A DNA stretch of 64,000 bases from JANNSX01 sp041397825 (GCA_041397825.1 JAWKVX010000003.1:434001-498000); one strand, 5' to 3'. Positions 48,755 to 58,440 are shown, counted from the first letter of the stretch. Made by a program: numbers and translations. The notes: a model not told the origin generated them from the letters alone.

Positions 48755-50122
48755 TCAAAGCGTGCCCTTGCCCAACGAGGCGAGCTGAGCCATCAGGGCC
48801 TTGTCCCGATAGCGTTGTGGCGCCAGCGATCGGGCAAAGCCGGGCATGACATCGTCAGCAAGCCAACGAGACATCAGATCGCCAGCGGCACATGCGGCCA
48901 TCGTGCCGAAGCCGGAGAGCGCTCCCGCGATGAAGGCGCCCTCGGTCTGCATGGGCCCGATCAGCGGCCAATTCTCTGACGTCATCGTATAGTATCCACC
49001 ATAGAGCACGCGCTCGCGCGGCAGCCGGCCATAGTAGCTCTTGAGGGTCGGATTGAGGCGAGCGGCCCCACGCAACACGATCTCAGGAAAACGCACATCG
49101 AAGTCCGGATGCTGGGCCGGCTCAGACGGCTCGGCATTGTAGGCCCAGCCGAGCTTGATCCATTCGCCGTGCTCGCCACCTTCAGGCCGGCAGTGAATGC
49201 CTCCGGGCATCGGCGCGATGAGCCAGTAGTTCGAAGGGTCATCCGCGAGCGCAGCGCGCTCATCTTCAGACCAGTCGATCGTCTGAGTATCCAGATCGAT
49301 AGCGAATGGCATTGAGCGCGGAATGGCATGGGCCCGGTCGGGGAACGTGATCTTCTGTTGCAGAACCGTCGTCACCGGAAGCGTCTCGCCAAGCATCGCG
49401 GCAACCTGTCGAGCAAATGGACCTGCGGCATTGACCATTTGGTCGGCGTCGAGTGTGAACAGTCCTGCTGGCCCTTCACACTCCAGTACGATGCGACGCT
49501 TTCGCGACACGGCCTTGACGCGCCCTCGCACGATTCTGCCGCCTGCCTCGCGGATTGTCTCGATCATGTATTGGCCGAGCTGTTGGCCGCTGATATCGCC
49601 GGCCCGGCGGATGTGAAGAATGCAGGCGATCTCAGGATCGAGGCTTGGAAACGTCTTGTGGATGAGATCGCGATCGAGCAGCACATCGACGCCCGTAGGA
49701 GTGTCTTGCCAATCGGCAGAAACAGGCGGCTGATAGCCGACCGCTCGAGAGCGATCGTGAATACGGATCGATTCCGCGGCGCTGGCACCGTAGCCGGCGT
49801 GTAGCTGCTCGATGAGTTCGGCTGGATGCGGCTGTCGGGTCGCGAGCAGGTAGCCGCGGCGCGTCATGTTGATGCGATTGCCGGTCGCGCGCGCAATCTC
49901 CTCCATCAGTGAGATGCTGTGGTCCGTGAACGCGGTCATCACCTGGTGCGGCCACCAGTTGCGGTAGTTCTCGCCCGACTGTGCCGAGGTCAACGCCATA
50001 GGTGCGCCCATGTCGATGATGTCAATGCGCCGGCCAGGCAAGCGCCGCGCCGCGTAATAGCCGACCGCAAGCCCGGCGATGCCTGCGCCTATGATCACGA
50101 TGTCCGAAGAGTCTGATGTCAT
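48755..50122 (-). CDS. FAD-dependent oxidoreductase (DAO family, glycine-oxidase-like)
   Basis: The 455-residue flavoprotein has VIIGAGIAGLAVGYYAARRL at its N-terminus, the FAD-binding signature, then the TSAQSGENYRNWWPH block and a C-terminal GGYYTMTSENWPLIGPM segment that resembles the substrate side of DAO enzymes. It oxidises an amine or amino acid with oxygen or a quinone. It differs in length and motifs from the paralogous pair at 3119 and 60845. Its ATG overlaps the end of the GMC oxidoreductase gene by four bases (ATGA). It is the last gene of the minus-strand operon. Confidence 0.87.
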   Translation of the reverse strand: MTSDSSDIVIIGAGIAGLAVGYYAARRLPGRRIDIIDMGAPMALTSAQSGENYRNWWPHQVMTAFTDHSISLMEEIARATGNRINMTRRGYLLATRQPHPAELIEQLHAGYGASAAESIRIHDRSRAVGYQPPVSADWQDTPTGVDVLLDRDLIHKTFPSLDPEIACILHIRRAGDISGQQLGQYMIETIREAGGRIVRGRVKAVSRKRRIVLECEGPAGLFTLDADQMVNAAGPFARQVAAMLGETLPVTTVLQQKITFPDRAHAIPRSMPFAIDLDTQTIDWSEDERAALADDPSNYWLIAPMPGGIHCRPEGGEHGEWIKLGWAYNAEPSEPAQHPDFDVRFPEIVLRGAARLNPTLKSYYGRLPRERVLYGGYYTMTSENWPLIGPMQTEGAFIAGALSGFGTMAACAAGDLMSRWLADDVMPGFARSLAPQRYRDKALMAQLASLGKGTL

Positions 50123-51771
50123 CCGTCAGCACCCTGCGATGATTGCCCGTGATAGGGTGCGTGGTCGGCAGGAAGGGCCGGCCGCTCACGCACGCAATCG
50201 GCAATCTTCTCTGCCATCATGATGATCGGCGCATTGAGATTGCCCGTGACCGTGCGCGGCATAATCGACGCATCGACGCAACGCAGGCCCTCGATGCCGC
50301 GTACCCGCCCCTGCTCGTCGACGACGGCCATCTCGTCATGTCCCATTCGACAGGTACCGGAGGGGTGGTAGCTTGTGCCGGTGTTGGACACAATCCACCG
50401 GCGCAAATCGGCATCGCTTCTGACATCGCGCCCGGGCAATACCTCGTTTCTGTCCGCACCCTTCCACGCGGGCCTCGAAGCCATCTCACGCGCGAGCTTG
50501 ATGCCATCGACCAGATCCTGCGCGTCTTGCTCCTCGGCCAGGTGGTGGAAAACGATCGATGGATGAGCGGACGGGTCGCCGGAGCGAAGCCGCACCTCGC
50601 CGCGGCTTTGTGGACGGGACAGGTCCATCCAATACTGGAAACCCGGCGTCGCCTTGAGCTTTCCGTTCTCAACATAGCGTATCAGCGGCAGGAATTCGTA
50701 TTGCATGTTGACGTAGTCGGCGTCCGGACGAGTCTTCAGGAAGGCTCCGGTTTCGAAGAAGTTCATCGTTCCCAGGCCGCGCTTGAAGAGCAGCCACTCT
50801 ATGCCGAGCCGGGCCCGGCCCGCGAGTCCGAGCGCGGCGACCATCGACTCCTCGAAGGGTAGCGCGAACTGCACGTTGACACCCGGATGGTTCTCGAGAT
50901 TCCGCCCCACACCCGGCAGGTGCGCGGCACACGCTATGTCGTGCTCACGGAGGTGGTCCGCATCGCCGACACCTGAGAGCATCAGAAGCTGCGGACTATT
51001 GAAGGCGCCGGCGCAGAGGATCACTTCGCGCTCGCACCGGATCTCCTCGCGACCACCGATCATTCTCAGCACTACGCCGCGCGCTCGCCCACCTTCGATG
51101 ACCAGTTTCTCGACATGCGCACGCGTTCGCACATGAAGATTGGGCCGCGCCATCGCCGGGCGCAGGTAGGCGTTCGCGGTGCTGCACCGTCGGCCGTGGC
51201 GAACGAAGGTCTGCGCGACGTGCAGGCCCTCCTGCTTGAAGCCATTGTGGTCCGGCGTGATCGCGAACCCAGCTTCTTCGCCCGCCTTGAGGAAGCGATC
51301 GTAGGTCGAATGCGCAGCCCGGCACCGCATGAAGTGCAGCGGTCCCTCGCCACCGCGCCAGTGGTCCGGCCCGTCCTCGAAAGTCTCCATCTTCTTGAAG
51401 TAGGGCAGGCACCGCGCGAAGGACCAGCTTTCGAGTCCCAGCGCTGCCCAGCCATCATAGTCGCGCGGGTTGCCGCGATTGGCGATCATTGCGTTGATGG
51501 AGGACGTACCTCCCAGCAACTTGCCGCGCTTCTCGTCTATGGTGCGGCCGCCCAGATGCGGCTCGGGCCCGGACTGGTATCCCCAGCCGATGCTCTGATC
51601 CATGTAGGCGAACGGCACTGCCGCCGGCATTTGGACGATGAGCCTGCGATCGGTTCCGCCGGCTTCGACAACGAGAACGCGTGTGTCGCCATCCTCGCTC
51701 AGCCGGCTCGCCACAACGGAACCGGCTGAACCGGCGCCGACGACGATGTAGTCGTAGTTTCGCCGTGTCAT
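50119..51771 (-). CDS. GMC-family oxidoreductase (choline dehydrogenase-like)
   Basis: The 550-residue protein has the GMC N-terminus YIVVGAGSAGSVVASRLSE, the KLLGGTSSINAMIANRGNP block, ILCAGAFNSPQLLMLSGVG and the C-terminal SYHPSGTCRMGHD with the active-site histidine, then LNAPIIMMAEKIAD. Characterised members oxidise choline or other primary alcohols to aldehydes. Choline itself is only one option; the cluster argues for a hydroxylated or alcohol intermediate of a betaine pathway. It is coupled to the downstream flavoprotein gene. The ATG at 51771 was chosen from the start of the GMC fold. Confidence 0.93.
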   Translation of the reverse strand: MTRRNYDYIVVGAGSAGSVVASRLSEDGDTRVLVVEAGGTDRRLIVQMPAAVPFAYMDQSIGWGYQSGPEPHLGGRTIDEKRGKLLGGTSSINAMIANRGNPRDYDGWAALGLESWSFARCLPYFKKMETFEDGPDHWRGGEGPLHFMRCRAAHSTYDRFLKAGEEAGFAITPDHNGFKQEGLHVAQTFVRHGRRCSTANAYLRPAMARPNLHVRTRAHVEKLVIEGGRARGVVLRMIGGREEIRCEREVILCAGAFNSPQLLMLSGVGDADHLREHDIACAAHLPGVGRNLENHPGVNVQFALPFEESMVAALGLAGRARLGIEWLLFKRGLGTMNFFETGAFLKTRPDADYVNMQYEFLPLIRYVENGKLKATPGFQYWMDLSRPQSRGEVRLRSGDPSAHPSIVFHHLAEEQDAQDLVDGIKLAREMASRPAWKGADRNEVLPGRDVRSDADLRRWIVSNTGTSYHPSGTCRMGHDEMAVVDEQGRVRGIEGLRCVDASIMPRTVTGNLNAPIIMMAEKIADCVRERPALPADHAPYHGQSSQGADG

Positions 51772-51781
51772 GCGGCCCCGG

Positions 51782-52948
51782 TCAGATGATGCCCTGCTCG
51801 GCATAAGGCTTGTTGTCGACGACGCGCTGCCAGCCGAATGGCGACAGGTCGATGGTTTGGTAACTGCCTTCGAGGATGAGCTCGGCGATGGCACGGCCGC
51901 AGCCGGGCGCGTGCATCAGGCCATGCCCCGAGAAGCCTGCCATCAGATAGACGTTTTCGAGCCCGCCCGACCACGGTCCGACGATCGGCGAGGCATCGAG
52001 CTCGCACTGGTCGTAGAGCCCCGACATCACATTGCGCTCCCTGGTGCGCTCGAACTGCGGGAAGCGCGCGGCCAGCGCCGGCCAGACGACGCGGTCGAAA
52101 TACTCGCTATCGATATCGAAGTTGTAGCCGCGCGGCTCGGCGAGTGTCGGCACGCCGCCCGTGTAGCCCTTGCCCTCGGGGCGGAAGGCCAGCCGGTTGA
52201 CGTCCTTGATGTAGGGCAGCGGCTCGATCGATGCTTCGCACTCGAAATAGTGTTCGTAGCGCCGCATCGGCTCGATCGGCACCTTCCAGCCGATCATGCG
52301 GCAGACTTCCTTCGACCAAGCACCGGCCGCGATCAGGATGGCGCTCGCCTCGATGCGACGGCCGGATTTCAATCTGACGGCGACAGCTCGCGTGTCTGCG
52401 GCATCGATGCCGACAGCCTCGTCATCGATCATTTCGGTGCCGAGCGAGCGCACTTTGCGGCGGATGCCCTGCAGGACTCCATGTGGATCCAGCCAGCCGT
52501 CGTCCGGAGAATGAACGCCAGCGCCGAGATCATCGACATTCATCGAGGGAAAGGTATCCTTCAGCCCCTTTGCATCGAGCAGGACGGCATTGACGCCATT
52601 AGCCGTTTGCACGCGATGATTCCTCTCGAGCACGCCCCGCGACCTCGGCGGCACGATGAATAGATAGCCCCCTTTCCTAAAGCTGATCGCCGCCGGCGTA
52701 TCGTCGACAGCCATAGTCTGGTCGAACGCCGCGAAAAATGGGATGCTGAAATTGGAGAGCGCGATGTTCTCCGGCAGCGAAAACAGGCGCCGAACCCCGC
52801 CCGATGCACGCGGCGTCGACGCCAACTGATAGGTGGGGTCCCGCTCGATCAGCGCCACGCTGCCGGCCCGGCGATGCGTTCTCAGGAAGTAGGCTGCGGC
52901 CGCACCGATCGCTCCGCCGCCGATGATCGCAATGTCGACTTTCATCAC
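51782..52948 (-). CDS. FAD-dependent oxidoreductase (DAO/sarcosine-oxidase-beta-like)
   Basis: The 388-residue flavoprotein starts VDIAIIGGGAIGAAAAYFLR, then has the SGGVRRLF segment and a C-terminal MAGFSGHGLMHAPGCGRAIAELI block that resembles the sarcosine/dimethylglycine oxidase beta side of the DAO family. It probably oxidises a secondary N-methyl amine with release of formaldehyde. It lies 10 bases upstream of the GMC gene and 49 bases downstream of the OYE-type gene, in the same operon. Exact substrate is unknown. Confidence 0.9.
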   Translation of the reverse strand: MMKVDIAIIGGGAIGAAAAYFLRTHRRAGSVALIERDPTYQLASTPRASGGVRRLFSLPENIALSNFSIPFFAAFDQTMAVDDTPAAISFRKGGYLFIVPPRSRGVLERNHRVQTANGVNAVLLDAKGLKDTFPSMNVDDLGAGVHSPDDGWLDPHGVLQGIRRKVRSLGTEMIDDEAVGIDAADTRAVAVRLKSGRRIEASAILIAAGAWSKEVCRMIGWKVPIEPMRRYEHYFECEASIEPLPYIKDVNRLAFRPEGKGYTGGVPTLAEPRGYNFDIDSEYFDRVVWPALAARFPQFERTRERNVMSGLYDQCELDASPIVGPWSGGLENVYLMAGFSGHGLMHAPGCGRAIAELILEGSYQTIDLSPFGWQRVVDNKPYAEQGII

Positions 52949-52997
52949 CTGCTTCCCTGGCTGTCATGACCACTCGATCCGGCGAGAGAGCCCTCGG

Positions 52998-55061
52998 TCA
53001 GAATGCCTTGGCAAAGCGCAGGGCGTCATAGATCGCCGCATGAATATTGCGAGATGAGACGGCATCGCCGATGCGGAAAAGCTGATAGGTGCCCCCCGGA
53101 TGTGTGCGCAGCTCCTGCACGCGACCGGCGATAAACGCTTTGTAGTCGACCTCGCCGCGGTTGACCGAGCCTTCCTTCAGCGTGAAGTAGAGATCGTCCA
53201 GCGGCAGCGTTCCATTCTCGACGACAACCATGTCGACAGTTCTCTCGCCGCAATCGGCCATCGTGTAGGGGCTCCACAACGTCGCCTTGATGCGATTGTC
53301 CTTGCGCTCGAGTTTGCTGATGCCGGTCAAGGTCGTGATCTTGACGCCGCGCTTCACGAAATTCCGCATGTAGGGCACGATGTTGAGCCCGCCCGCATCC
53401 GGTGCGAAATTGCGCTCCGGGCTGATGAGCTCGACATTGAGACCTTGGGTGGCGAGAAACTCCGTGCAGACGAGGGCCGGGTGACTACCGTTCTCGTCGA
53501 GAACAATGACGTCGCCAGAGGCTGTGACATCGCCCGACAGAATATCCCAGCTCGAGGTCGCAAGCTCACCGCCGGAACGGATCGCATCGTTTTGCGGTAG
53601 TCCGCCCGTCGCGATAACGACGATATCCGGCGACAACGCCAGAACATCATTTGCTTCGGCATAAGTGTTGTAGCGAATGTCGACACCGAGCCGGACACAT
53701 TCGGCGACGCGCCATTCGACGATCGAGATCATTTCCGAGCGGCGTTTGAGATTGGCGGCGAGTCGCATCTGACCACCCGCTTTCGCGGCGGCCTCGAACA
53801 GGACCACCTTGTGCCCGCGCGAGGCCGAAACTCGTGCGGCCTCGAGCCCGGCGGGCCCCGCACCAACGATGGCAACCGTCTTGCCGGGAGCATCGCTTCT
53901 CGGGATGATGTGCGGCTCGCTCTCCTCGCGACCTGTCGCCGGATTGTGGATGCAGGTCGCACGGCCGTTCTCATAGATGCGATCGAGGCAATAGGTGGCG
54001 CCGACGCAGGGGCGGATCTGCTCCTCCCGGCTCTCAAGAATCTTCCTGACGATATGCGGATCGGCGATGTGGGCCCGTGTCATGCCGACCATATCGAGCT
54101 TGCCGGATGCAATGGCATGTCGGGCAGTCGCGACATCTGCGATGCGACTCGCATGAAAGGTCGGGAACTTCGTCTCGGCGCGCACCTCGCCCGCGAAATC
54201 GAGATGCGGGCTCATCTTCATGCCGGTCGCGGGTATGAAGTCGACGATGGGTGAATCGTGCTCGGCGTGTCCCCGGACAATGTTGAGGAAGTCGATGAGA
54301 CCGGTCGCCTGGAAGCGCTTGCAGATATCGATCCCGTCCTCGCGCGTGACGCCGCGATCCCAGTTCTCGTCGGCGGCTATCCTGATGCCGACGATCGGCT
54401 CCGTCCCGATGCGCTTGCGGATGCCCTGGAGAATGCGCAGAGCGAAGCGCATTTTGTTCTCGATGGTGCCGCCATACTCGTCGGTGCGACGCGCAGTCGA
54501 TGGAGTCCAGAAATTGTCGATCAAATGGCCATACATCTGCAGCTCGAAGCCGTCGAGGCCGGCGGCGATCATCCTCTCGGCTGCGTCGACATAATCCTTC
54601 ACGACTCGCTCGATGTCCCAGTCTTCCATCTTCTTCGGGAAATGTCGGTGCGCCGGCTCGCGGACGTGGGAGGACGAGATGAGCGGCAACCAATCATCCT
54701 GATAGTTGCTGCCGCGTCGGCCGAGATGGGTGAGCTGGATCATCACTGCCGTGCCGTGCTCGTGGCACTCGTCGGCGAGCTTCTTCAGCCAGGGAACGAT
54801 CTCGTCCTTGTAGGCGTGGAGATTCCCGAAGGCCGGCGGACTATCCGCCGAGACGATCGCGGACCCCGCGGTCATCGTCAGTGCAACGCCGCCCTTGGCA
54901 CGCTCGACGTGATAGAGCCTGTAGCGGTCCTTCGGCATGCCGTCGTCGTGATAAGAGGGTTCGTGCGAGGTGAGCATCACCCTGTTCTTCAGCGTCAGAT
55001 GCTTGAGTGTGAATGGCTGCAGTAGCGGATCGTTGGACAAAGGGTGTTGGCTCCTGGTCAT
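52998..55061 (-). CDS. OYE/trimethylamine-dehydrogenase-like flavoprotein (N-methylproline-demethylase type)
   Basis: The 687-residue protein is a fusion of an old-yellow-enzyme barrel (about 1-370) and a FAD/NAD-binding half (about 385-687). The barrel shows NDPLLQPFTLKHLTLKNR, MIQLTHLGRRGSNYQDDWLP and YGHLIDNFWTPSTARRTDEY. An iron-sulfur segment follows (PCVGATYCLDRIYENGRATC), where I count a C-x5-C-x11-C pattern, so one of the four usual ligands is not seen. The second half has VAIVGAGPAGLEAARVSASR. Closest in my memory are StcD/HpbA-type N-methylproline demethylases. The ATG at 55061 was chosen by this similarity; an ATG at 55091 overlapping the ProV-like stop in ATGA form is the alternative. 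Confidence 0.88.
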   Translation of the reverse strand: MTRSQHPLSNDPLLQPFTLKHLTLKNRVMLTSHEPSYHDDGMPKDRYRLYHVERAKGGVALTMTAGSAIVSADSPPAFGNLHAYKDEIVPWLKKLADECHEHGTAVMIQLTHLGRRGSNYQDDWLPLISSSHVREPAHRHFPKKMEDWDIERVVKDYVDAAERMIAAGLDGFELQMYGHLIDNFWTPSTARRTDEYGGTIENKMRFALRILQGIRKRIGTEPIVGIRIAADENWDRGVTREDGIDICKRFQATGLIDFLNIVRGHAEHDSPIVDFIPATGMKMSPHLDFAGEVRAETKFPTFHASRIADVATARHAIASGKLDMVGMTRAHIADPHIVRKILESREEQIRPCVGATYCLDRIYENGRATCIHNPATGREESEPHIIPRSDAPGKTVAIVGAGPAGLEAARVSASRGHKVVLFEAAAKAGGQMRLAANLKRRSEMISIVEWRVAECVRLGVDIRYNTYAEANDVLALSPDIVVIATGGLPQNDAIRSGGELATSSWDILSGDVTASGDVIVLDENGSHPALVCTEFLATQGLNVELISPERNFAPDAGGLNIVPYMRNFVKRGVKITTLTGISKLERKDNRIKATLWSPYTMADCGERTVDMVVVENGTLPLDDLYFTLKEGSVNRGEVDYKAFIAGRVQELRTHPGGTYQLFRIGDAVSSRNIHAAIYDALRFAKAF

Positions 55062-55087
55062 TTCGGCCGGCCGCGCACAGCCGGCCG

Positions 55088-56140
55088 TCATTCGTCGGGT
55101 TTCGCCTCGGCGGCGGTCGAGAGTGCAGACGTGATCTGTCGAAGATTGATGTATCCGACCGGCCGGCCGCCATCACCGGTGACGACGGCCTCATCGGACG
55201 GGCTGTCGGCGAGCCTCTTCGCGGCGGTCTCGAGCGTCGTGTCGAAGTCCAGGCGCGGCAACGATCCCGTTTCGGATTGCGTCAGCGGCTTCATCACGGC
55301 GCCGACCTTGAGGAAGCGTCCTCGGTTCACGTCCTTGACGAACCGTGCGATGTAGTCGTCGGCAGGCTTCAGGAGAATGTCCTGGCTATCACCCTGCTGA
55401 ACGATCGACCCGTCCCGCAGGATGACGATCCGGTCGCCGATCCGCAGCGCCTCGTCGAGATCGTGCGTGATGAACACGATGGTCTTATTCAGCTCTTTCT
55501 GCAGATCGAGGAGCATGCCTTGCATGTCGGTGCGGATAAGGGGGTCGAGCGCGGAGTAGGCTTCGTCCATCAGCAGGATCGACGCATCGTTGGTGAGCGC
55601 ACGCGCGAGCCCAACGCGTTGTTGCATGCCGCCGGACAACTCGTGAGGATAGCGCGTATCGAAGCCGTGCAGGCCGACACGCTCGATCCAGCGCATGCCG
55701 ATCTCGCGGGACTTCGCCCGCTCCATACCCCGAACTTCCAAGCCGAAAATCACGTTGTCCATGACGGAGCGATGCGGGAGAAGCGCGAACCGCTGGAACA
55801 CCATGGCAGTACGGTTGCGCCGGAACTCCCTGAGCTCCAGCTCCGACATCTCCAGCACATCTCGTCCATCGACGATAACTGAGCCAGAGGTCGGCTCGAT
55901 CAGCCTGTTGATGTGGCGAATGAGCGTCGACTTGCCCGAGCCGGACAATCCCATGATGACCTGGATCTTGCCGGCTGGCATGGAGATGCTGATGTTGTCC
56001 AGGCCGAGGATGTGGCCGTGCTCGCGGCCGAGATCGGCCTTGGAGACACCGTTCCTTACGAGTGCAACACATTTCTCCGGGGTGGGGCCGAATATCTTGT
56101 AGAGTTCCCGGATCTCGATCGACGCATTCTCACTAGGCAT
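55088..56140 (-). CDS. proV: Glycine betaine/proline-type ABC transporter ATPase (ProV-like)
   Basis: The 350-residue ATPase has the ProV-type N-terminus IEIRELYKIFGPTPEKCVAL, Walker A GLSGSGKST, HELSGGMQQRVGLARAL and ILLMDEAYSALDPLIRTDMQ, with the H-loop in FITHDLDEAL. A C-terminal CBS-like half (about 280-345) senses ionic or nucleotide conditions in the osmoregulated relatives. It energises uptake of betaines. Its ATG overlaps the ProW-like gene end by 8 bases. Substrate specificity is unknown. Confidence 0.92.
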   Translation of the reverse strand: MPSENASIEIRELYKIFGPTPEKCVALVRNGVSKADLGREHGHILGLDNISISMPAGKIQVIMGLSGSGKSTLIRHINRLIEPTSGSVIVDGRDVLEMSELELREFRRNRTAMVFQRFALLPHRSVMDNVIFGLEVRGMERAKSREIGMRWIERVGLHGFDTRYPHELSGGMQQRVGLARALTNDASILLMDEAYSALDPLIRTDMQGMLLDLQKELNKTIVFITHDLDEALRIGDRIVILRDGSIVQQGDSQDILLKPADDYIARFVKDVNRGRFLKVGAVMKPLTQSETGSLPRLDFDTTLETAAKRLADSPSDEAVVTGDGGRPVGYINLRQITSALSTAAEAKPDE

Positions 56141-57020
56141 GCGTCGCGCCCCGGTGCTTCTGTAGGCGTTGACCGTAGGCCTGACTGATGCGGTCGAAGA
56201 TGATGGCGATGCCGACAATGGCGAAGCCGTTGAATATGCCTTGCGTGAAATACTGGTTGGCGATCGCTTGCAAGACGTTCAGTCCCAGCCCCTGCACGCC
56301 GATCATCGAGGCGATGACGACCATGCCCAGCGCCATCATGATCGTTTGGTTGATGCCTGCCATGATCGTCGGCATGGCCAACGGGATCTGCACCTTCTGC
56401 AGTTTCTGCCAGCGCGAGCAGCCATAGGCATCTGCGGCCTCCAGCACCTCCTTGTCGACCAGCCTGATGCCCAGGTCGGTCAGGCGAATGATCGGCGGGA
56501 CGGCATAGATCACGACCGCGATGAAGCCCGGCACGCGGCCGATGCCAAGGAGCATGACGACGGGGATCAGATAGACGAACGGCGGCATCGTCTGCATGAC
56601 GTCGAGGATGGCTTGCATGACCTTCCTGAGCCGCTCAAAGCGATTCATCAGGATGCCGAGCGGAATGCCGAGGAGGATGGCGAAGATCGTCGCGGTGAAG
56701 ACCAACGAGATCGTCTTCATGGCATCGGTCCACAGCCCGAGGAGACCGATCGCCGCCAGCGTCGCGACTACGGCTGCGACGACGGACCAATTGCGCGCCG
56801 CGAGCCAGCCAATAGCACCGAGCACCAGTATCACCAATGGCCACGGCGTGCCGACCATCAGCTTCTCGAAAAAGATGAGAACCTGAAGAAGCGGGTAGAA
56901 GAAGTCCTCGATGGACTGGCCATAGGTCCGGGTCAGCGCCCTGAGGGACCCGTCGATCGTTCGCTTGAGCGAAAGAAGGAGCTCGGAGTCGATCTGGGGA
57001 AACTGAAACAGCCAATCCAT
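56133..57020 (-). CDS. proW: Glycine betaine/proline-type ABC transporter permease (ProW-like)
   Basis: The 295-residue inner-membrane protein has about seven hydrophobic segments, starting around residue 36, and the ProW-type TIMAGINQTIMMALGMVVIA helix, followed by GLGLNVLQAIANQYF. The conserved EAADAYGCSRWQKLQKVQIP loop contacts the ATPase. The ATG at 57020 is supported by the N-terminal MDWLFQFPQ typical of ProW. It lies 161 bases downstream of the substrate-binding gene. Confidence 0.93.
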   Translation of the reverse strand: MDWLFQFPQIDSELLLSLKRTIDGSLRALTRTYGQSIEDFFYPLLQVLIFFEKLMVGTPWPLVILVLGAIGWLAARNWSVVAAVVATLAAIGLLGLWTDAMKTISLVFTATIFAILLGIPLGILMNRFERLRKVMQAILDVMQTMPPFVYLIPVVMLLGIGRVPGFIAVVIYAVPPIIRLTDLGIRLVDKEVLEAADAYGCSRWQKLQKVQIPLAMPTIMAGINQTIMMALGMVVIASMIGVQGLGLNVLQAIANQYFTQGIFNGFAIVGIAIIFDRISQAYGQRLQKHRGATHA

Positions 57021-57181
57021 GAGTGCGGCCTCGGCGAGAGTTTGCCCGGTTGCTGCGTGACGATGCTCCAATCCCGGAGCGCGGGCAATAAGCAAAGGCG
57101 CAGCGCTTCAAGATGCTCTGAAGGCAGGCAATGTCCGGGGACTTCAGGCTGAGCCGGAGCCTCCGGACTTGGGCAGAGGTC

Positions 57182-58177
57182 CTACTGAGCTGCGGCCTTG
57201 ACCTTCTCGGCGACGTCGGCCGGAACCCACTTTGTCCAGACGTCTTCCTTGTTCTTGATGAACCACTTGGCGCCATCGGCACCGTTCGCCTGGTTCTCGG
57301 TCATCCACAGCATGACCGCGCTGACCTCGGCCTGGGTCCAGCTGCGCTTGCCAAGATACTCCTTCACTTCGGGGATGTCGGTGCGATCCGCGAAACCCTT
57401 GCTGGCCAGGGTGACCATCTCGGCTTCCTGCCAATAGTTCGGCTTCGGATCGGGGCAGTCCTGCTTGGACGTGCAACGCGCCCACTCGGCCGCGTCATGG
57501 GGATGCGTCAGGCGAACCATCGGATACTTCACGAGCAGGGAGGTCGGCGCCCAGTAGGCGGCGATGAAACCCTTCTTCTGCTCGTAGGCCTTGGTGATGG
57601 CGCCGTCGAGTGCGGCAGCCGAGCCGCTCGGGACCAGCATGAAGCCCTTCGAGTCGAGATCGAGGGCCTTGTAGAGCTGTGCGGTCACCACTGTGTCGCC
57701 CCAGCCCTGCGGACCCTGGATGACGCCACCCTTGGAGGCATCCTCCGGAGCTGGAAACAGATCCGGATGCTTCACGGCATCCTCGACGGTTTTGATGTCG
57801 GGGTTCGCCTCGGCAACGTAGGTCGGGATGTACCAGCCCGAGACCTGGCCGTCGCTGATGGCAACGCCGATCTGGCTGATGCGGCCTTCCGCGGCGCCCT
57901 TGGTGTAGACCTCGCCGAGGAGGCTCGGGGTCGACTCGGAGGAAATATCCGGTTGGCCCTTCTCGATCATGGCGGTGATCGTCGGGACCGTGTCTCCGGC
58001 GACGATCGAAGTGTTGCAGCCATATCCGTTCTTCAAGATGAAGTCGTCGACATTGGTCATCGCCTGGGCTGATTGCCAGGTGAACTCGGCCAGGCTGACA
58101 TCGCCGCAAGCGGCGTTGGCAACGGCGGCACTCGTCAAGGCGGCGGCCGCGACGGCAGAGAACAGTAAGCGTCTCAC
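57182..58177 (-). CDS. proX: Glycine betaine-type ABC transporter substrate-binding protein (ProX-like)
   Basis: The 331-residue protein begins at a GTG (VRRLLFSAVAAAALTSAAVA signal peptide) with a GGGAGG site 7 bases upstream. After the cleavage region it has SLAEFTWQSAQAMTNVDDFI, the NGYGCNTSIVAGDTVP block and SEVTGWYIPTY-like segments, as in the betaine-binding ProX/OpuC family. Aromatic residues in this group form the cage for the quaternary amine. The divergent GntR gene is 263 bases away. The exact ligand is unknown. Confidence 0.92.
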   Translation of the reverse strand: MRRLLFSAVAAAALTSAAVANAACGDVSLAEFTWQSAQAMTNVDDFILKNGYGCNTSIVAGDTVPTITAMIEKGQPDISSESTPSLLGEVYTKGAAEGRISQIGVAISDGQVSGWYIPTYVAEANPDIKTVEDAVKHPDLFPAPEDASKGGVIQGPQGWGDTVVTAQLYKALDLDSKGFMLVPSGSAAALDGAITKAYEQKKGFIAAYWAPTSLLVKYPMVRLTHPHDAAEWARCTSKQDCPDPKPNYWQEAEMVTLASKGFADRTDIPEVKEYLGKRSWTQAEVSAVMLWMTENQANGADGAKWFIKNKEDVWTKWVPADVAEKVKAAAQ

Positions 58178-58268
58178 GTGATTTCCTCCCTTGATGCGTG
58201 GCCTGGACAATTTGCCGATCCCACGCCAGTCGGCGAAACGACCGCGGCCCCGTATCCGAGGCTCGACA

Positions 58269-58281
58269 GTTGTGTGACAAC
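58269..58281. promoter_or_regulatory. Palindrome matching the GntR/FadR-type operator consensus
   Basis: GTTGTGTGACAAC is a perfect 5-base-arm palindrome around GTG and fits the FadR-subfamily pattern TNGTNNNACNA at 58270-58280. It lies between the divergent ProX-like and GntR/FCD genes, where the regulator is expected to bind. Confidence 0.55.
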
Positions 58282-58316
58282 CGAAGGAAAGCACGCCGTA
58301 CACAAGCGGTCAACAC

Positions 58317-58341
58317 GATTGTATTTCATTTCTGTACAATC
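58317..58341. promoter_or_regulatory. Second inverted repeat, possible operator
   Basis: GATTGTA and TACAATC form exact 7-base arms separated by 11 bases. The half-sites (TTGTA/TACAA) resemble sites of GntR/FCD regulators, but the longer spacing is unusual. The region is AT-rich, so it may also hold the promoter of the GntR gene or of proX. Confidence 0.45.
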
Positions 58342-58440
58342 TAGGATCAGAGCCTCAGCATGGGCTCCTTGGTCCAACCGGGACGATAGGCTCAGGCAAT
58401 TCCGCCCGCTTTCCGCCCGATACCCAACAGGGGACTTCCG

